Shown here: one piece after another, positions 10,036-18,888 of the stretch
Numbering within the stretch: the stretch's first letter is position 1
Layout: each line of letters opens with the position of its first letter
NCBI GenBank assembly: GCA_001312405.1
Contig: BBDR01000001.1
Location: forward strand, 186,001-250,000
Length of the DNA: 64,000 nucleotides
Direction: 5' to 3'
Origin: Clostridium sp. NkU-1
Lineage (GTDB): Bacteria > Bacillota_A > Clostridia > Lachnospirales > Lachnospiraceae
Notes under the pieces: model-generated
What the model saw: only the letters and a program-made list of their open reading frames with translations
Told to the model about the DNA's origin: nothing
The model's database searches: none
Position numbers and translations under genes: made by a program

Positions 10036-11385
10036 AGATCATTATAGTGGGTTGCGGTAAGGTGGGAGTGACCCTGGCAGAGCAGTTAAATAACGAGCAT
10101 CACGATATTATGCTCATTGATAAAAACGCCGATGTCATTAACTCTGTTACAGAGAGAATAGACGTTATGGGCGTCGTGGGAAATGGGGCGGTTTATAAAG
10201 TACAGATGGAGGCAGGAATTCAGGAGACAGATCTTTTGATTGCCACAACCAATTCCGACGAGCTGAATATGCTTTGCTGCATGATTGCAAAAAAAGCAGG
10301 AGACTGCCATACCATTGCCAGGATCCGTAATCCGGAATATCACTCTGAAATCAACTATATCAGGGAGGAACTGGGACTTTCCTTGGCCATTAACCCGGAG
10401 ATGGCTGCGGCTATGGAAATCTCCAGGCTGCTGCGTTTTCCATCTGCAATCAAAATTGATACCTTTGCCAAGGGCAGGATTGAGATCTTAAAATTCCGTG
10501 TACCTGATCACTCCATCCTTCATAACATGAAGGTGCGGGAGGTCCTGACCGCGCTTCACTGCAATGTGCTGATCTGTGCTATTGAGCACGGCAGCGAAGT
10601 CATCATACCAAGCGGTGAATCCGTTATGGCGGCAGGAGATAAGATATCCTTTATCGCCTCCCCTGCGGAAGCCAACGAATTCTTCAAGCAGGTAGGGATT
10701 GATAACAATACAATTCGAACAGCAATGCTGGTAGCGGCGGAAAGATTACATATTACGTTGCCAAATTATTGGAAAACACAAAGATTAACGTTAAGATTCT
10801 GGAGCAGAATATGGAACGCTGCAATGAGCTGAGCGAGCTTCTGCCAAGGGCCATGGTCATTCATGGGGATGCCTCCAATCAGGAGCTGCTTCTTCAGGAA
10901 GGAATCGGACAGATCGATGCTTTTGCTTCTCTTACGGGCTTTGACGAAGAAAACATCATGCTTTCACTTTACGCAGCAAGCCAGTCCAAGGCAAAGCTTA
11001 TTACTAAGGTGAACCGGATCGCATTTGAAAATGTCATTGATTCCATGAATTTAGGCAGTGTGATTTATCCCAAGCTCATTACCGCTGAAACCATTCTCCA
11101 GTATGTCCGTGCCATGCAGAATTCTATGGGAAGCAATGTAGAAACCCTTTATAAAATTGTGGCGGACAGGGCGGAAGCTTGGAATTCCGTGTGGCAAATG
11201 AGTCAAGTATCGTAGGGATACCACTTGAAACGCTTGAGCTTAAAAATAACCTGCTTGTAGCCTTTATCAACCGGAATGGGCGTTTTATCAGTCCCCGTGG
11301 AAAGGACACCCTGGAAGAAGGCGACCGGGTAATCGTGGTCACCACGGTGACCGGGCTCAATGATTTGAAGGACATACTAAGGTAG
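10032..11385 (+). CDS. trkA: Trk potassium uptake regulatory subunit TrkA, two frame breaks
   Basis: Peripheral NAD(H)-binding subunit that gates the TrkH channel. Two RCK_N/RCK_C repeats: the first begins MKIIIVGCGKVGVTLAEQLN (Rossmann GxGxxG); the second should begin MLVGGGKITYYVAKLLE but is broken near 10731, where one G is missing. A second break near 11180 lacks one T (true RAEALEFRV). The repaired protein is ~452 residues, normal for TrkA. It overlaps rng by four bases and is followed 17 bases later by trkH. Confidence 0.93.
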
Positions 11386-11402
11386 GAAAAGGCGAAAAGG
11401 CT

Positions 11403-12846
11403 ATGAATAAAAAAAGTTATCATTTATCTGATGGGCTGGATTTTAAATATTGAGGCAGCTTTTATGTTGCTGCCGTGTATCACAGCATTGATTTATAAGG
11501 AAACCGGCGGTTATTGGTTTCTGGCAGTTATGGCGGTCTGCGGAAGCATCGGGTTTATTTTTACCCGCAAAAAGCCTGAAAACATGGTTTTCTTTGCAAA
11601 AGAAGGTTTTGTTACCGTTGCACTAAGCTGGATCGTATTAAGCTTTTTTGGGGCAATGCCCTTTTATTTAAGTGGGGAAATCCCCAGGTTTGAAGACGCC
11701 ATGTTTGAGGTTATTTCCGGCTTTACCACAACAGGCTCCAGTGTTTTGCCGGATGTGGAATCTCTTTCCCATTGTATGATCATGTGGAGGAGCTTTACCC
11801 ACTGGATTGGTGGCATGGGGGTTCTGGTATTTATTTTATCCATCCTTCCTCTTGCCGGCGGTTATAATATGTACATTATGAAGGCGGAAAGCCCCGGCCC
11901 TTCCGTAGGAAAACTGGTGCCCAAGGTGCGGACGACTGCTAAAATCCTTTATACGATCTATTTATTTATGACAGTGCTGCAAGTCATCCTTCTGCTGATA
12001 GGAGGTATGCCCCTTTTTGACTCACTGGCAATCAGCTTTGGTACAGCCGGTACAGGCGGATTTGGTATTAAGAATAGCAGCATGGCTTTTTATGACAGCT
12101 ATTATCTGCAGGGAGTTGTTACCGTATTTATGATCTTATTTGGTATCAACTTTAATGTGTATCACCTGCTTTTAACCCGCCATCCAAAGGATGCTTTCCG
12201 CTGTGAGGAAGCCAGGGCATATCTGGGAATCATTGCGGTGTCTGTTCTGTTTATTACATTAAACATCCGCGGCAGCTTTGGAAGCCTGTTTTCCGCTTTT
12301 CATCATGCGGCCTTCCAGGTGGCTTCGATTATCACCACAACAGGTTATTCCACCGTTGACTTTGATTTATGGCCGGAATTTTCAAAAGGGATCCTGGTTG
12401 CTCTCATGTTTATCGGTGCCTGCGCAGGAAGTACGGGCGGAGGCTTTAAGGTATCACGAGTCGTTATCCTTTTAAAGGCTGTTAAAAAGGAACTGGCATC
12501 CATGATCCATCCCAGAAGCGTGAAGATCATAAAGCTGGAGGGAAAGCCCGTTGAACATAATGTGCTCCGGTCCATCAATACATTTTTAGGTGCTTATATC
12601 GTGATTTTTACAGTTTCCGTTCTGCTGGTCAGTCTGGATAACTTTGATTTCACCACCAATTTCACCGCTGTAGCAGCAACCTTTAATAACATCGGGCCAG
12701 GACTGGCAGGAGCCGGTCCTCTCCAGAACTTCTCCCATTTTTCTGCTTTGTCCAAATATGTTATGATGTTTGACATGCTGGCGGGGCGTTTGGAGGTATT
12801 CCCAATGCTATTGATTTTTGCACCGTCTACATGGAAAAATAACTAA
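11403..12846 (+). CDS. trkH: Trk potassium channel subunit TrkH, one frame break
   Basis: Membrane potassium translocating subunit. The start is ATG at 11403; an A7 run just after it hides the first 17 residues, and six A's give MNKKVIIYLMGWILNIEAAF. Four selectivity-filter loops are visible: GFTTTGSSVLPD, SFGTAGTGGFGI, ITTTGYSTVDF and FNNIGPGLAGAGP. C-terminus GRLEVFPMLLIFAPSTW is typical of TrkH. About 480 residues with ten or more membrane helices. With trkA it forms one K+ uptake system inserted between rng and the ribosomal genes. Confidence 0.95.
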
Positions 12847-12854
12847 TAAAGGAA

Positions 12855-12890
12855 AAGGCCGCAGATTTTTAAAGCTCTGCGGCCTTGGTT
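12855..12890 (+). terminator. Terminator after trkH
   Basis: Arms AAGGCCGCAGA and TCTGCGGCCTT around a 10-base loop, followed by a weak T tract. Confidence 0.7.
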
Positions 12891-12911
12891 CGTAGATAGA
12901 AAAATGAAATG

Positions 12912-13092
12912 TTACTGGGTTTCCTTTGTGCATTTTTCCGGAAGACTGGTGTTTCCGTTATGGTTGCCGCAGTAAACCCCTTTCTTTATTGGCGCGAATA
13001 AAAAGCCCAGGACGCAGCCCAATAAAAGTGCCGATACGATTGATAATCGTTTTTCAGCTAAACTCCATTCTCTGTTAAAAAAAGATTCTCAT
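12912..13092 (-). CDS. Small membrane protein hidden by a frame break
   Basis: Not visible without repair. On the minus strand an ATG at 13092, preceded by AAGGAGAT, opens MRIFFNREWSLAEKRLS once a T7 run at 13075-13081 is read as T6. It continues through one hydrophobic helix (IVSALLLGCVLGFLFAPI), then KKGVYCGNHNGNTSLPEKC to the stop, 59 residues. Good ribosome site, membrane helix and position behind another small membrane gene support it. Function unknown; reminiscent of small helical envelope proteins near Trk systems, but I cannot name a family. Confidence 0.55.
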
Positions 13093-13106
13093 AGTTTAAT
13101 CTCCTT

Positions 13107-13253
13107 TCATTTGCTTATGAAAATTTTTAGGTTCATAACTGTTCTTATAATAAAAATGATCATGATGATAATATACAGAATCATGGCGGCCATGGCACCG
13201 GAAGGATGGCAGCACAGTAGGCCAAATGTTTCTTTTGCTGACAACATGTCCAT
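13107..13253 (-). CDS. Putative 48-residue membrane peptide
   Basis: Minus-strand reading frame MDMLSAKETFGLLCCHPSG, then a very hydrophobic helix (AAMILYIIIMIIFIIRTVM), ending 14 bases before the next small membrane gene so that its stop overlaps that gene's ribosome site. The frame stays open upstream to about 13300, without a clear start near the AAGGGG site there, so the true start is uncertain. A minus-strand promoter lies at 13332-13360. Two-gene micro-operon is inferred. Confidence 0.4.
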   Translation of the reverse strand: MDMLSAKETFGLLCCHPSGAMAAMILYIIIMIIFIIRTVMNLKIFISK

Positions 13254-13331
13254 GACAAAAGCTGGTAAATATATGATTATAAATACCAGGCTGTTTTTAT
13301 TCGTATCCCCTTGTTTTATCCTACGGCTTCT

Positions 13332-13360
13332 ATTATACTAGGTGTCAGAAAGAAATACAA
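13332..13360 (-). promoter_or_regulatory. Minus-strand promoter for the small membrane genes
   Basis: -35 TTGTAT (13355-13360), 17-base spacer, -10 TATAAT (13332-13337). Confidence 0.55.
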
Positions 13361-13411
13361 GAAAAAGCCAGGCTGCAGGCGGGAAAGCTGATTATTTTTA
13401 TTTAAAAGATA

Positions 13412-13440
13412 TTGACAGAACAGTTAGGGAATGATATATT
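13412..13440 (+). promoter_or_regulatory. Promoter of rplU-prp-rpmA
   Basis: -35 TTGACA (13412-13417), 17-base spacer, -10 TATATT (13435-13440). Confidence 0.75.
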
Positions 13441-13445
13441 AGTAC

Positions 13446-13525
13446 AGTATGCCGCACAATGAGGTTTATAAGTTTCTGGATTTTTCTGGAACACCACAGT
13501 TGGCGAGTAATGATAATAGGAGGTG
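13446..13525 (+). promoter_or_regulatory. Probable ribosomal protein L21 leader
   Basis: About 80 bases of transcribed leader between the promoter and the rplU ribosome site, starting GTATGCCGCACAATGAGG. Position and this opening match my memory of the Firmicutes L21 leader, a structured element thought to control the operon. I could not fold it here; a covariance-model scan would settle it. Confidence 0.5.
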
Positions 13526-13529
13526 CCAT

Positions 13530-13838
13530 ATGTACGCGATTATTGCAACAGGTGGAAAGCAGTACAAAGTAGCGGAAGGCGATATCATTAAAGTAGAAAA
13601 GCTTGGTGTTGACGCTGGCGAAGCTGTCACATTTGACCAGGTACTTGTTGTAAACAATGGTGAATTAGCTGTTGGCTGCCCGACCGTAGCAGGTGCTACC
13701 GTAACAGGTACAGTTGTAAAGGAAGGCAAAGCTAAGAAAGTTATTGTTTACAAGTATAAGAGAAAATCCGGATACCATAAGAAAAATGGTCACAGACAGT
13801 CTTATACTCAGGTTAAGATCGAAAAGATCAATGCTTAA
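13530..13838 (+). CDS. rplU: 50S ribosomal protein L21
   Basis: 102 residues beginning [18 protein letters not shown] and ending [20 protein letters not shown], the full bL21 pattern. The ATG at 13530 follows AGGAGGTG; an upstream in-frame reading from 13449 is only leader sequence. First gene of the L21-Prp-L27 operon. Confidence 0.97.
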   Translation: MYAIIATGGKQYKVAEGDIIKVEKLGVDAGEAVTFDQVLVVNNGELAVGCPTVAGATVTGTVVKEGKAKKVIVYKYKRKSGYHKKNGHRQSYTQVKIEKINA

Positions 13839-13840
13839 TT

Positions 13841-14179
13841 ATGATAAGAGTAACCGTAATGGTTGATTCAGAACAGCATTATGCAGGAATTCAGATGTTG
13901 GGACATGCCGGTTTAGCTGATGATCATCAGGAAGGGCAGGAACTTGTCTGTGCTGCGGTGTCAGCGCTTACATTTAACATGGCCAACAGCGTGGAACAGT
14001 TTACAGAAGATTCCTTTGAAGTGGATCAGGAGGAAAAGACAGGTGCTTTTCAATTCCGTTTTACTTCAGATATAAGTTCAGGATCACAACTCCTCATGAA
14101 TTCTTTGGTATTGGGATTACAGGATATTGAAGAAGAATATGGAGAACCATATATTAAAATCCGATTTAAGGAGGTGTAA
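13841..14179 (+). CDS. prp: Ribosomal-processing cysteine protease Prp
   Basis: 112-residue cysteine protease that trims the N-terminal extension of L27 in Firmicutes. The catalytic pair is seen in GHAGLADDHQEGQELVCAAV (His near residue 22, Cys near 34). It lies between rplU and rpmA, its conserved position, and its substrate is encoded 3 bases downstream with the expected cleavage motif. Confidence 0.93.
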   Translation: MIRVTVMVDSEQHYAGIQMLGHAGLADDHQEGQELVCAAVSALTFNMANSVEQFTEDSFEVDQEEKTGAFQFRFTSDISSGSQLLMNSLVLGLQDIEEEYGEPYIKIRFKEV

Positions 14180-14182
14180 GTA

Positions 14183-14473
14183 ATGTTAAGAATGAACCTT
14201 CAATTTTTCGCTCATAAAAAGGGTGTTGGTTCTACCAAGAACGGTAGAGATTCCGAGTCTAAGAGATTAGGCGCTAAGAGAGCTGATGGTCAGTTCGTAT
14301 TAGCTGGCAATATTCTGTACAGACAGCGCGGAACTCACATTCATCCAGGCATCAACGTAGGCCGTGGCGGTGATGATACATTATTCGCTTTAGTGGATGG
14401 CGTTGTAAGATTTGAGAGAAAAGGCAGAGACAAAAAGCAGGTTTCTGTTTATCCAAAAGCAATTAACGAATAA
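14183..14473 (+). CDS. rpmA: 50S ribosomal protein L27 with cleavable N-terminal extension
   Basis: 96 residues. The N-terminus [20 protein letters not shown] carries the FFA/H site cut by Prp, exposing the mature terminus that reaches toward the peptidyl-transferase centre. The body ([38 protein letters not shown]) is standard bL27. AAGGAGGTG ribosome site, terminator directly after. Confidence 0.97.
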   Translation: MLRMNLQFFAHKKGVGSTKNGRDSESKRLGAKRADGQFVLAGNILYRQRGTHIHPGINVGRGGDDTLFALVDGVVRFERKGRDKKQVSVYPKAINE

Positions 14474-14479
14474 TTGGAC

Positions 14480-14515
14480 CGGCTTCATACCTTAAACGTA
14501 TGGAGCCGTTTTTTT
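14480..14515 (+). terminator. Terminator after rpmA
   Basis: Arms CGGCTTCATAC and GTATGGAGCCG, then seven T's. Confidence 0.92.
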
Positions 14516-14573
14516 AAGATACAGGAACTGCCTGGCTGCCTGTATTCAAAAATTCGCTGCTCATGCTCAATTT

Positions 14574-14628
14574 AGGGTTGAACCCTTTAAGAAAGGGGCT
14601 TAACCCTTTAAAGGAAAGGGTTAAGCCC
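14574..14628 (+). repeat. Strong hairpin and GGGTT repeats ahead of obgE
   Basis: A perfect 14-bp inverted repeat (GGGCTTAACCCTTT at 14596-14609 with its complement at 14615-14628, 5-base loop) has no T tract. A smaller related hairpin (AGGGTTGAACCCT, 14574-14586) sits just before it and could pair alternatively. May be an attenuator or an RNA processing/stability element for the obgE message. Confidence 0.6.
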
Positions 14629-14663
14629 TAATTTAATCGAAAAGAAAGGTAACAGGTGAATGA

Positions 14664-15947
14664 ATGTTTGCCGATAGAGCAAAAATATTTATTAGATCCG
14701 GAAAAGGCGGCGATGGCCATGTCAGCTTCCGGAGGGAACTTTATGTTCCGTGCGGCGGTCCTGACGGAGGTGACGGAGGCCGCGGCGGTGATATTGTATT
14801 TGAGGTAGATGAAGGCCTAAACACATTAAGTGATTTCCGGCATATTCGCAAATATACCGCACAGGATGGGGAATCAGGCGGAAAACGCCGCTGCCATGGT
14901 AAAGATGGCAGGGATCTGGTGATCAAGGTCCCGGAAGGTACGGTACTCAAGGATTTTGAATCCGGAAAAGTTATAGCAGATATGTCCGGCGAGAACCGCC
15001 GGGAAGTTATTTTAAAGGGAGGCAGAGGCGGACAGGGAAATATGCATTATGCAACCCCCACCATGCAGGCTCCCAAATACGCCCAGCCTGGACAGGCTTG
15101 TCAGGAACTCTGGATCCAGCTTGAATTAAAGGTTATTGCGGATGTGGGACTGGTTGGTTTCCCAAATGTTGGAAAATCCACACTTCTTTCCAGAGTCAGC
15201 AATGCAAGACCTAAAATAGCCAATTACCATTTTACAACCTTAAATCCCCATTTGGGAGTTGTGGATGTGGATGGAGGAAAGGGCTTTGTTATGGCTGACA
15301 TTCCAGGGCTTATTGAGGGTGCTTCTGAGGGCGTTGGATTAGGACATGATTTTCTCCGCCATATTGAACGGACAAGAGTCCTGGTTCATGTAGTGGATGC
15401 TGCATCTACGGAAGGCAGGGATCCCATTGCGGATATCCATGCAATTAATAAGGAGTTAGAGGCTTATAATCCGGAGTTGATGGAACGTCCTCAGATCATT
15501 GCAGCCAATAAGACTGATGCAATATATGATGACGGTGATGATCCGGTTGAAAGGCTTAAGGCAGAATTTGAACCTCGGGGTATTAAGGTGTATCCTATAT
15601 CCGCAGTAAGCGGTCAGGGCGTAAAAGAACTGTTATATGCCATTTATGAGCTGCTTCAGACTGTGAATTTAAGTCCGATCATATTTGAAAAGGAATTCGA
15701 TGTTAATAGCCTGGCTTATACACTGCTTCCTTATACTGTAGAAGTTACAGAAGATGGTGTATACGTGGTAGAAGGTCCCCGCATTGAAAAGATGTTAGGC
15801 TACACAAATCTGGAATCAGAAAAAGGCTTCAGCTTCTTCCAGAAATTCTTAAAAGAAAACGGAATTTTAGACGAGCTTGAACAGGCGGGAATTGAAGAAG
15901 GAGATACGGTCCGCATGTATGGTCTTGAATTTGACTATTACAAATAA
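14664..15947 (+). CDS. obgE: GTPase ObgE/CgtA
   Basis: 427-residue essential GTPase of 50S assembly and stringent response. Gly-rich Obg fold at the N-terminus (SGKGGDGHVSFRRE, GGPDGGDGGRGGD). G domain with GFPNVGKSTLLS (G1), the switch region ending in PHLGVV, DIPGLIEGASEGVGLGHDFL (G3) and ANKTDA (G4). C-terminal OCT domain from ~350. Intact frame. Start at 14664 after AAAGGTAACAGG. First gene of obgE-yhbY-nadD-yqeK-rsfS. Confidence 0.97.
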   Translation: MFADRAKIFIRSGKGGDGHVSFRRELYVPCGGPDGGDGGRGGDIVFEVDEGLNTLSDFRHIRKYTAQDGESGGKRRCHGKDGRDLVIKVPEGTVLKDFESGKVIADMSGENRREVILKGGRGGQGNMHYATPTMQAPKYAQPGQACQELWIQLELKVIADVGLVGFPNVGKSTLLSRVSNARPKIANYHFTTLNPHLGVVDVDGGKGFVMADIPGLIEGASEGVGLGHDFLRHIERTRVLVHVVDAASTEGRDPIADIHAINKELEAYNPELMERPQIIAANKTDAIYDDGDDPVERLKAEFEPRGIKVYPISAVSGQGVKELLYAIYELLQTVNLSPIIFEKEFDVNSLAYTLLPYTVEVTEDGVYVVEGPRIEKMLGYTNLESEKGFSFFQKFLKENGILDELEQAGIEEGDTVRMYGLEFDYYK

Positions 15948-15960
15948 CGAGGAGAATAAT

Positions 15961-16257
15961 ATGACGAGTAAGCAGAGATCCTATTTAAAGGGATTGGCGA
16001 TGAATATAGATCCTATCTTCCAGATTGGAAAATCCAGCCTGACACCGGAGATCACCAATGCGGTTGCAGAGGCGCTGGAAGCCAGAGAGTTAGTAAAAAT
16101 TACTGTGCTCAAGAATTGTCTGGATGATGGAAGCAGCATTGCTGCAGTGTTATCAGAAAGGACCCATTCCGAAGTCGTTCAGGTGATTGGAAGGAAGATC
16201 GTTCTTTATAAGCAGGCGAAAGAGGAGAATAAGAGGAAGATCGTGCTTCCTAAATAA
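15961..16257 (+). CDS. yhbY: YhbY-type CRM-domain RNA-binding protein
   Basis: 98 residues, one CRM domain: MTSKQRSYLKGLAMNIDPIF, QIGKSSLTPEI, ELVKITVLKNC and the QVIGRKIVLYKQ strand. Binds pre-50S particles in other bacteria. I chose ATG 15961, 6 bases after GAGGAG; the longer open frame upstream overlaps obgE. Confidence 0.93.
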   Translation: MTSKQRSYLKGLAMNIDPIFQIGKSSLTPEITNAVAEALEARELVKITVLKNCLDDGSSIAAVLSERTHSEVVQVIGRKIVLYKQAKEENKRKIVLPK

Positions 16258-16292
16258 TCCTGTTTCATTTTGGGGTCAGGGAGTCGAAGATT

Positions 16293-16910
16293 ATGGGTAA
16301 AATTGGTATTATGGGCGGTACATTTGATCCGATCCACAATGGACACTTGATGATTGGCGGTCAGGCGTATAAGGAATACGGCTTAAAAGAAATCTGGTAT
16401 ATGCCTTCCGGGCATCCGCCTCACAAAAAGAACCGTAATGTGGCAGAACCGGCCATGCGCCTTGCCATGACGGAACTCGCCGTGAAAGATCATGAAGGTT
16501 TTGTCTGTTCGGATTTTGAGATAAGGCGGAATGGGTATACGTATACGGCGCAGACATTAAGATTGCTGCGGAAAGAACATCCGGAGCATTCCTTTTATTT
16601 TATCATTGGAGCTGATTCTTTATATGAAATTGAGAATTGGTATGAGCCGGATCAGGTGCTGGCCCAGGCAGTCATACTGACCGCCAGGCGGGAATATGAG
16701 GAAGCGGACCGTTCCATGGACAAGCAGATTGCTTATCTGGCCTCCAAATATGGCGCAGATATCCGCATGCTTCACTGCGGAGAAATGGACATCTCTTCTG
16801 CAGAATTACGCCGCATGATTGCCAGAGGCCAATCCATAGCAGACTATGCACCGCGGGAGGTCATTGAGTATATCAGCGCCCACGGTTTATATCAGGAGTT
16901 AGAATCATGA
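16293..16910 (+). CDS. nadD: Nicotinate-nucleotide adenylyltransferase
   Basis: 205 residues. Transfers AMP from ATP to nicotinate mononucleotide in NAD synthesis. The nucleotidyltransferase signature GGTFDPIHNGHL is at residues 8-19, with MPSGHPPHKK and the C-terminal ISSAELRRMI motif. Its end overlaps yqeK by four bases, consistent with co-translation. Confidence 0.96.
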   Translation: MGKIGIMGGTFDPIHNGHLMIGGQAYKEYGLKEIWYMPSGHPPHKKNRNVAEPAMRLAMTELAVKDHEGFVCSDFEIRRNGYTYTAQTLRLLRKEHPEHSFYFIIGADSLYEIENWYEPDQVLAQAVILTARREYEEADRSMDKQIAYLASKYGADIRMLHCGEMDISSAELRRMIARGQSIADYAPREVIEYISAHGLYQELES

Positions 16911-17503
16911 AAGATCTGATCTTAGAGTTAAGAAGTGATTTAAAGGGAAGATTAACTCCTTCCAGGTTTGAGCATACGGTCAGTGTATCATTTATTTGCA
17001 CCGCATTGGCGATGCGCTATGGATATGACTTAAATAAAGCGGAGCTGGCCGGCCTGCTTCATGATTGTGCCAAGCCTTATGGAGATGACGAGATTATCAG
17101 AAAATGCAGGAAACAGAATCTTCCATTAACTGACGATGAATTAAAGGCTCCGGTAGTGCTCCATGCAAAATATGGGGCATGGCTGGCAGAGCATAAATAC
17201 CGTATAAATGACGGAGAGATCATAAATGCCATCCGTTGGCATACCACCGGAAGACCGGAGATGTCAACATTGGAGAAAATCGTTTTTACTGCGGATTATA
17301 TTGAACCCAGACGTGACAGGGCAATGAATCTGGCTTTTGTACGGTCTGTGGCTTTTGTAGACTTAGATGAGTGCGTTTATCAGATCCTTAAGGAAACCTT
17401 GGATTATCTGGAAGGAAAAGGCAATTTTGTGGACTCCATGTCAAAACAGGCATATGCTTATTATAAGCAGGTTCACGAAAACAAGAAGGGAGAGCAAGGA
17501 TGA
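16907..17503 (+). CDS. yqeK: HD-domain hydrolase YqeK (Ap4A hydrolase)
   Basis: 198 residues, metal-dependent HD phosphohydrolase; the family includes symmetrical diadenosine tetraphosphatases. Metal ligands: FEHTVSVSFI, LAGLLHDCAKP, VVLHAKYGAWL and AIRWHTTGRPEMS. Conserved position between nadD and rsfS, overlapping both by four bases. Confidence 0.94.
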   Translation: MKDLILELRSDLKGRLTPSRFEHTVSVSFICTALAMRYGYDLNKAELAGLLHDCAKPYGDDEIIRKCRKQNLPLTDDELKAPVVLHAKYGAWLAEHKYRINDGEIINAIRWHTTGRPEMSTLEKIVFTADYIEPRRDRAMNLAFVRSVAFVDLDECVYQILKETLDYLEGKGNFVDSMSKQAYAYYKQVHENKKGEQG

Positions 17504-17863
17504 ATCAGTCAGTTGAGATGGTAAAAACCGCTTATGCGGCTTTATCGGATAAGAAAGGGGAAGATATCAGAATCATTGATATCTGCAAAGTATCCGTAAT
17601 GGCAGATTATTTTATTATTGCCAGCGGTACCAATGCAAATCAGGTTCAGGCCATGGTTGACAATGTAGAGGAAGAACTTGGAAAAAAAGGGATTTGTCTG
17701 CAAACAGGTGGAAGGCTATCAGTCTGCCAACTGGATACTCATGGACTACGGCGATATCATCGTCCATGTGTTTGACCGTGAAAATCGTTTGTTCTATGAT
17801 CTGGAAAGAATCTGGAGAGATGGAAAGACAATTGAAGCTGAAGATTTGGAAGCTTTATCATAA
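17500..17863 (+). CDS. rsfS: Ribosome silencing factor RsfS, one frame break
   Basis: Binds L14 and blocks subunit joining. The first part (VKTAYAALSDKKGEDIRIID, ADYFIIASGTNANQVQAM) is in frame. An A7 run near 17680-17686 breaks it; six A's give GKKGFVCKQVEGYQSANWIL, then DYGDIIVHVFDRENRLFYDL to 17863. Repaired length ~120 residues is normal. Last gene of the obgE operon, followed by a terminator. Confidence 0.93.
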
Positions 17864-17883
17864 AAACGGAAATTAATTGGGTA

Positions 17884-17918
17884 AAACGGCTTAACAGAAC
17901 CTGTGAGCCGTTTTTTTT
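17884..17918 (+). terminator. Terminator of the obgE-rsfS operon
   Basis: Arms ACGGCT and AGCCGT with inner pairing (AACAG/CTGT), followed by eight T's. Confidence 0.85.
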
Positions 17919-18022
17919 GCTGCAATTTTATAGAAGCATGAAAAGAATGAAAATTATCAGCTTTATTCAGAATCAGTATGCTTTATTTAATATCTTAAAA
18001 TAACGAATCAATAGATGTTTTA

Positions 18023-18067
18023 TCTAACCGATAGTTACATAATATAATTATGTAACTATCGGTTAGA
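18023..18067. repeat. Perfect 21-bp inverted repeat with 3-base loop
   Basis: TCTAACCGATAGTTACATAA plus T (18023-18043) is exactly complementary to 18047-18067, separated by ATA. It lies between convergent rsfS and lexA and has no adjacent T run, so it is not an ordinary terminator. Confidence 0.8.
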
Positions 18068-18089
18068 ATTATGTTTCCCATCTAAAATC

Positions 18090-18711
18090 TCAATGAATTC
18101 CCAAACGGAACAAACCGATTACTTTACCCAGGATTTCCACGTTGTCTACAATAATCGGGTCCATGGTATCATTCTCCGGCTGCAGGCGGTAATGCCCTTT
18201 TTCTTTAAAAAAAACGTTTTACAGTTGCAGAATCATCAACCAATGCCACCACGATTTCTCCGTTATTGGCTGTTGGACAGTGTTCAACAATAATCTGATC
18301 ACCCTCGAGAATGCCTGCGTTGATCATGCTGTTTCCCTTAACTTTTAACATAAAGGTCTCGGCGTTTGGGAGAATGTCTGCAGGTATGGGATAATAGTTT
18401 TCAATGTTTTCCTCTGCATAAAGAGGCTGTCCGGCAGCTACGGTTCCAAGCAGCGGAACATTTACAACCTCCCGGCGTGTCAGCTGGAAACAATCGTCTA
18501 TGATCTCGATGGTTCTGGGCTTGGTAGGATCCCTTCTTATGTATCCCTTTTCCTCAAGCGTTTCCAGGTGGGAGTGGACGGATGATGTTGATTTTAAACA
18601 GACGGCTTCGCAGATCTCCCTGACTGCCGGCGGATAGCCCTTCTTTAGAATCGTTTCCTTTATATATTCTAAAATTTCCTTCTGTTTTGGGGTAATTCTC
18701 TCTTGTGCCAT
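18090..18711 (-). CDS. lexA: SOS repressor LexA, one frame break
   Basis: Represses DNA-damage genes and self-cleaves when RecA is active. N-terminal winged helix ([40 protein letters not shown]). Ala-Gly cleavage site in [16 protein letters not shown], catalytic Ser in [12 protein letters not shown], catalytic Lys in [12 protein letters not shown]8 run near 18206-18213 (minus strand) breaks the frame right after the Lys; seven T's restore [14 protein letters not shown] and [14 protein letters not shown] to the stop at 18090. About 207 residues. Divergent from the yneA-like gene with SOS boxes between. Confidence 0.95.
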
Positions 18712-18750
18712 GGTCCGGCCTCCTCAATCCTTATTCATTAAGTCTATAGT

Positions 18751-18857
18751 AACATATGTTCGAAAAAAATGCAAACCTTTGTTCGAAAAAATGCAAAACC
18801 AATTGACAAACGTATGTTCGGAATGATATGATGAGGACAGAAAAAGAACTTACGTTC
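18751..18857. promoter_or_regulatory. LexA boxes and promoter in the lexA/yneA divergent region
   Basis: Consensus I use is the Gram-positive box GAAC-N4-GTTC. A perfect copy, GAACTTACGTTC, is at 18846-18857. CGAACATATGTT (18751-18762, minus strand) lies just upstream of lexA, and AACGTATGTTCG (18809-18820) lies inside the yneA promoter spacer (-35 TTGACA 18803-18808, -10 TATGAT 18827-18832, 18 bases apart). A further half site GTTCG is at 18781-18785. Confidence 0.85.
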
Positions 18858-18888
18858 TGTTTGGGACTGTTTTAGAGGAGGTATGCAT

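Noticed and set aside
13111..13341. Plus-strand 76-codon open frame
   Set aside because: Opposite strand to the two small membrane genes, no ribosome site, composition explained as a shadow.
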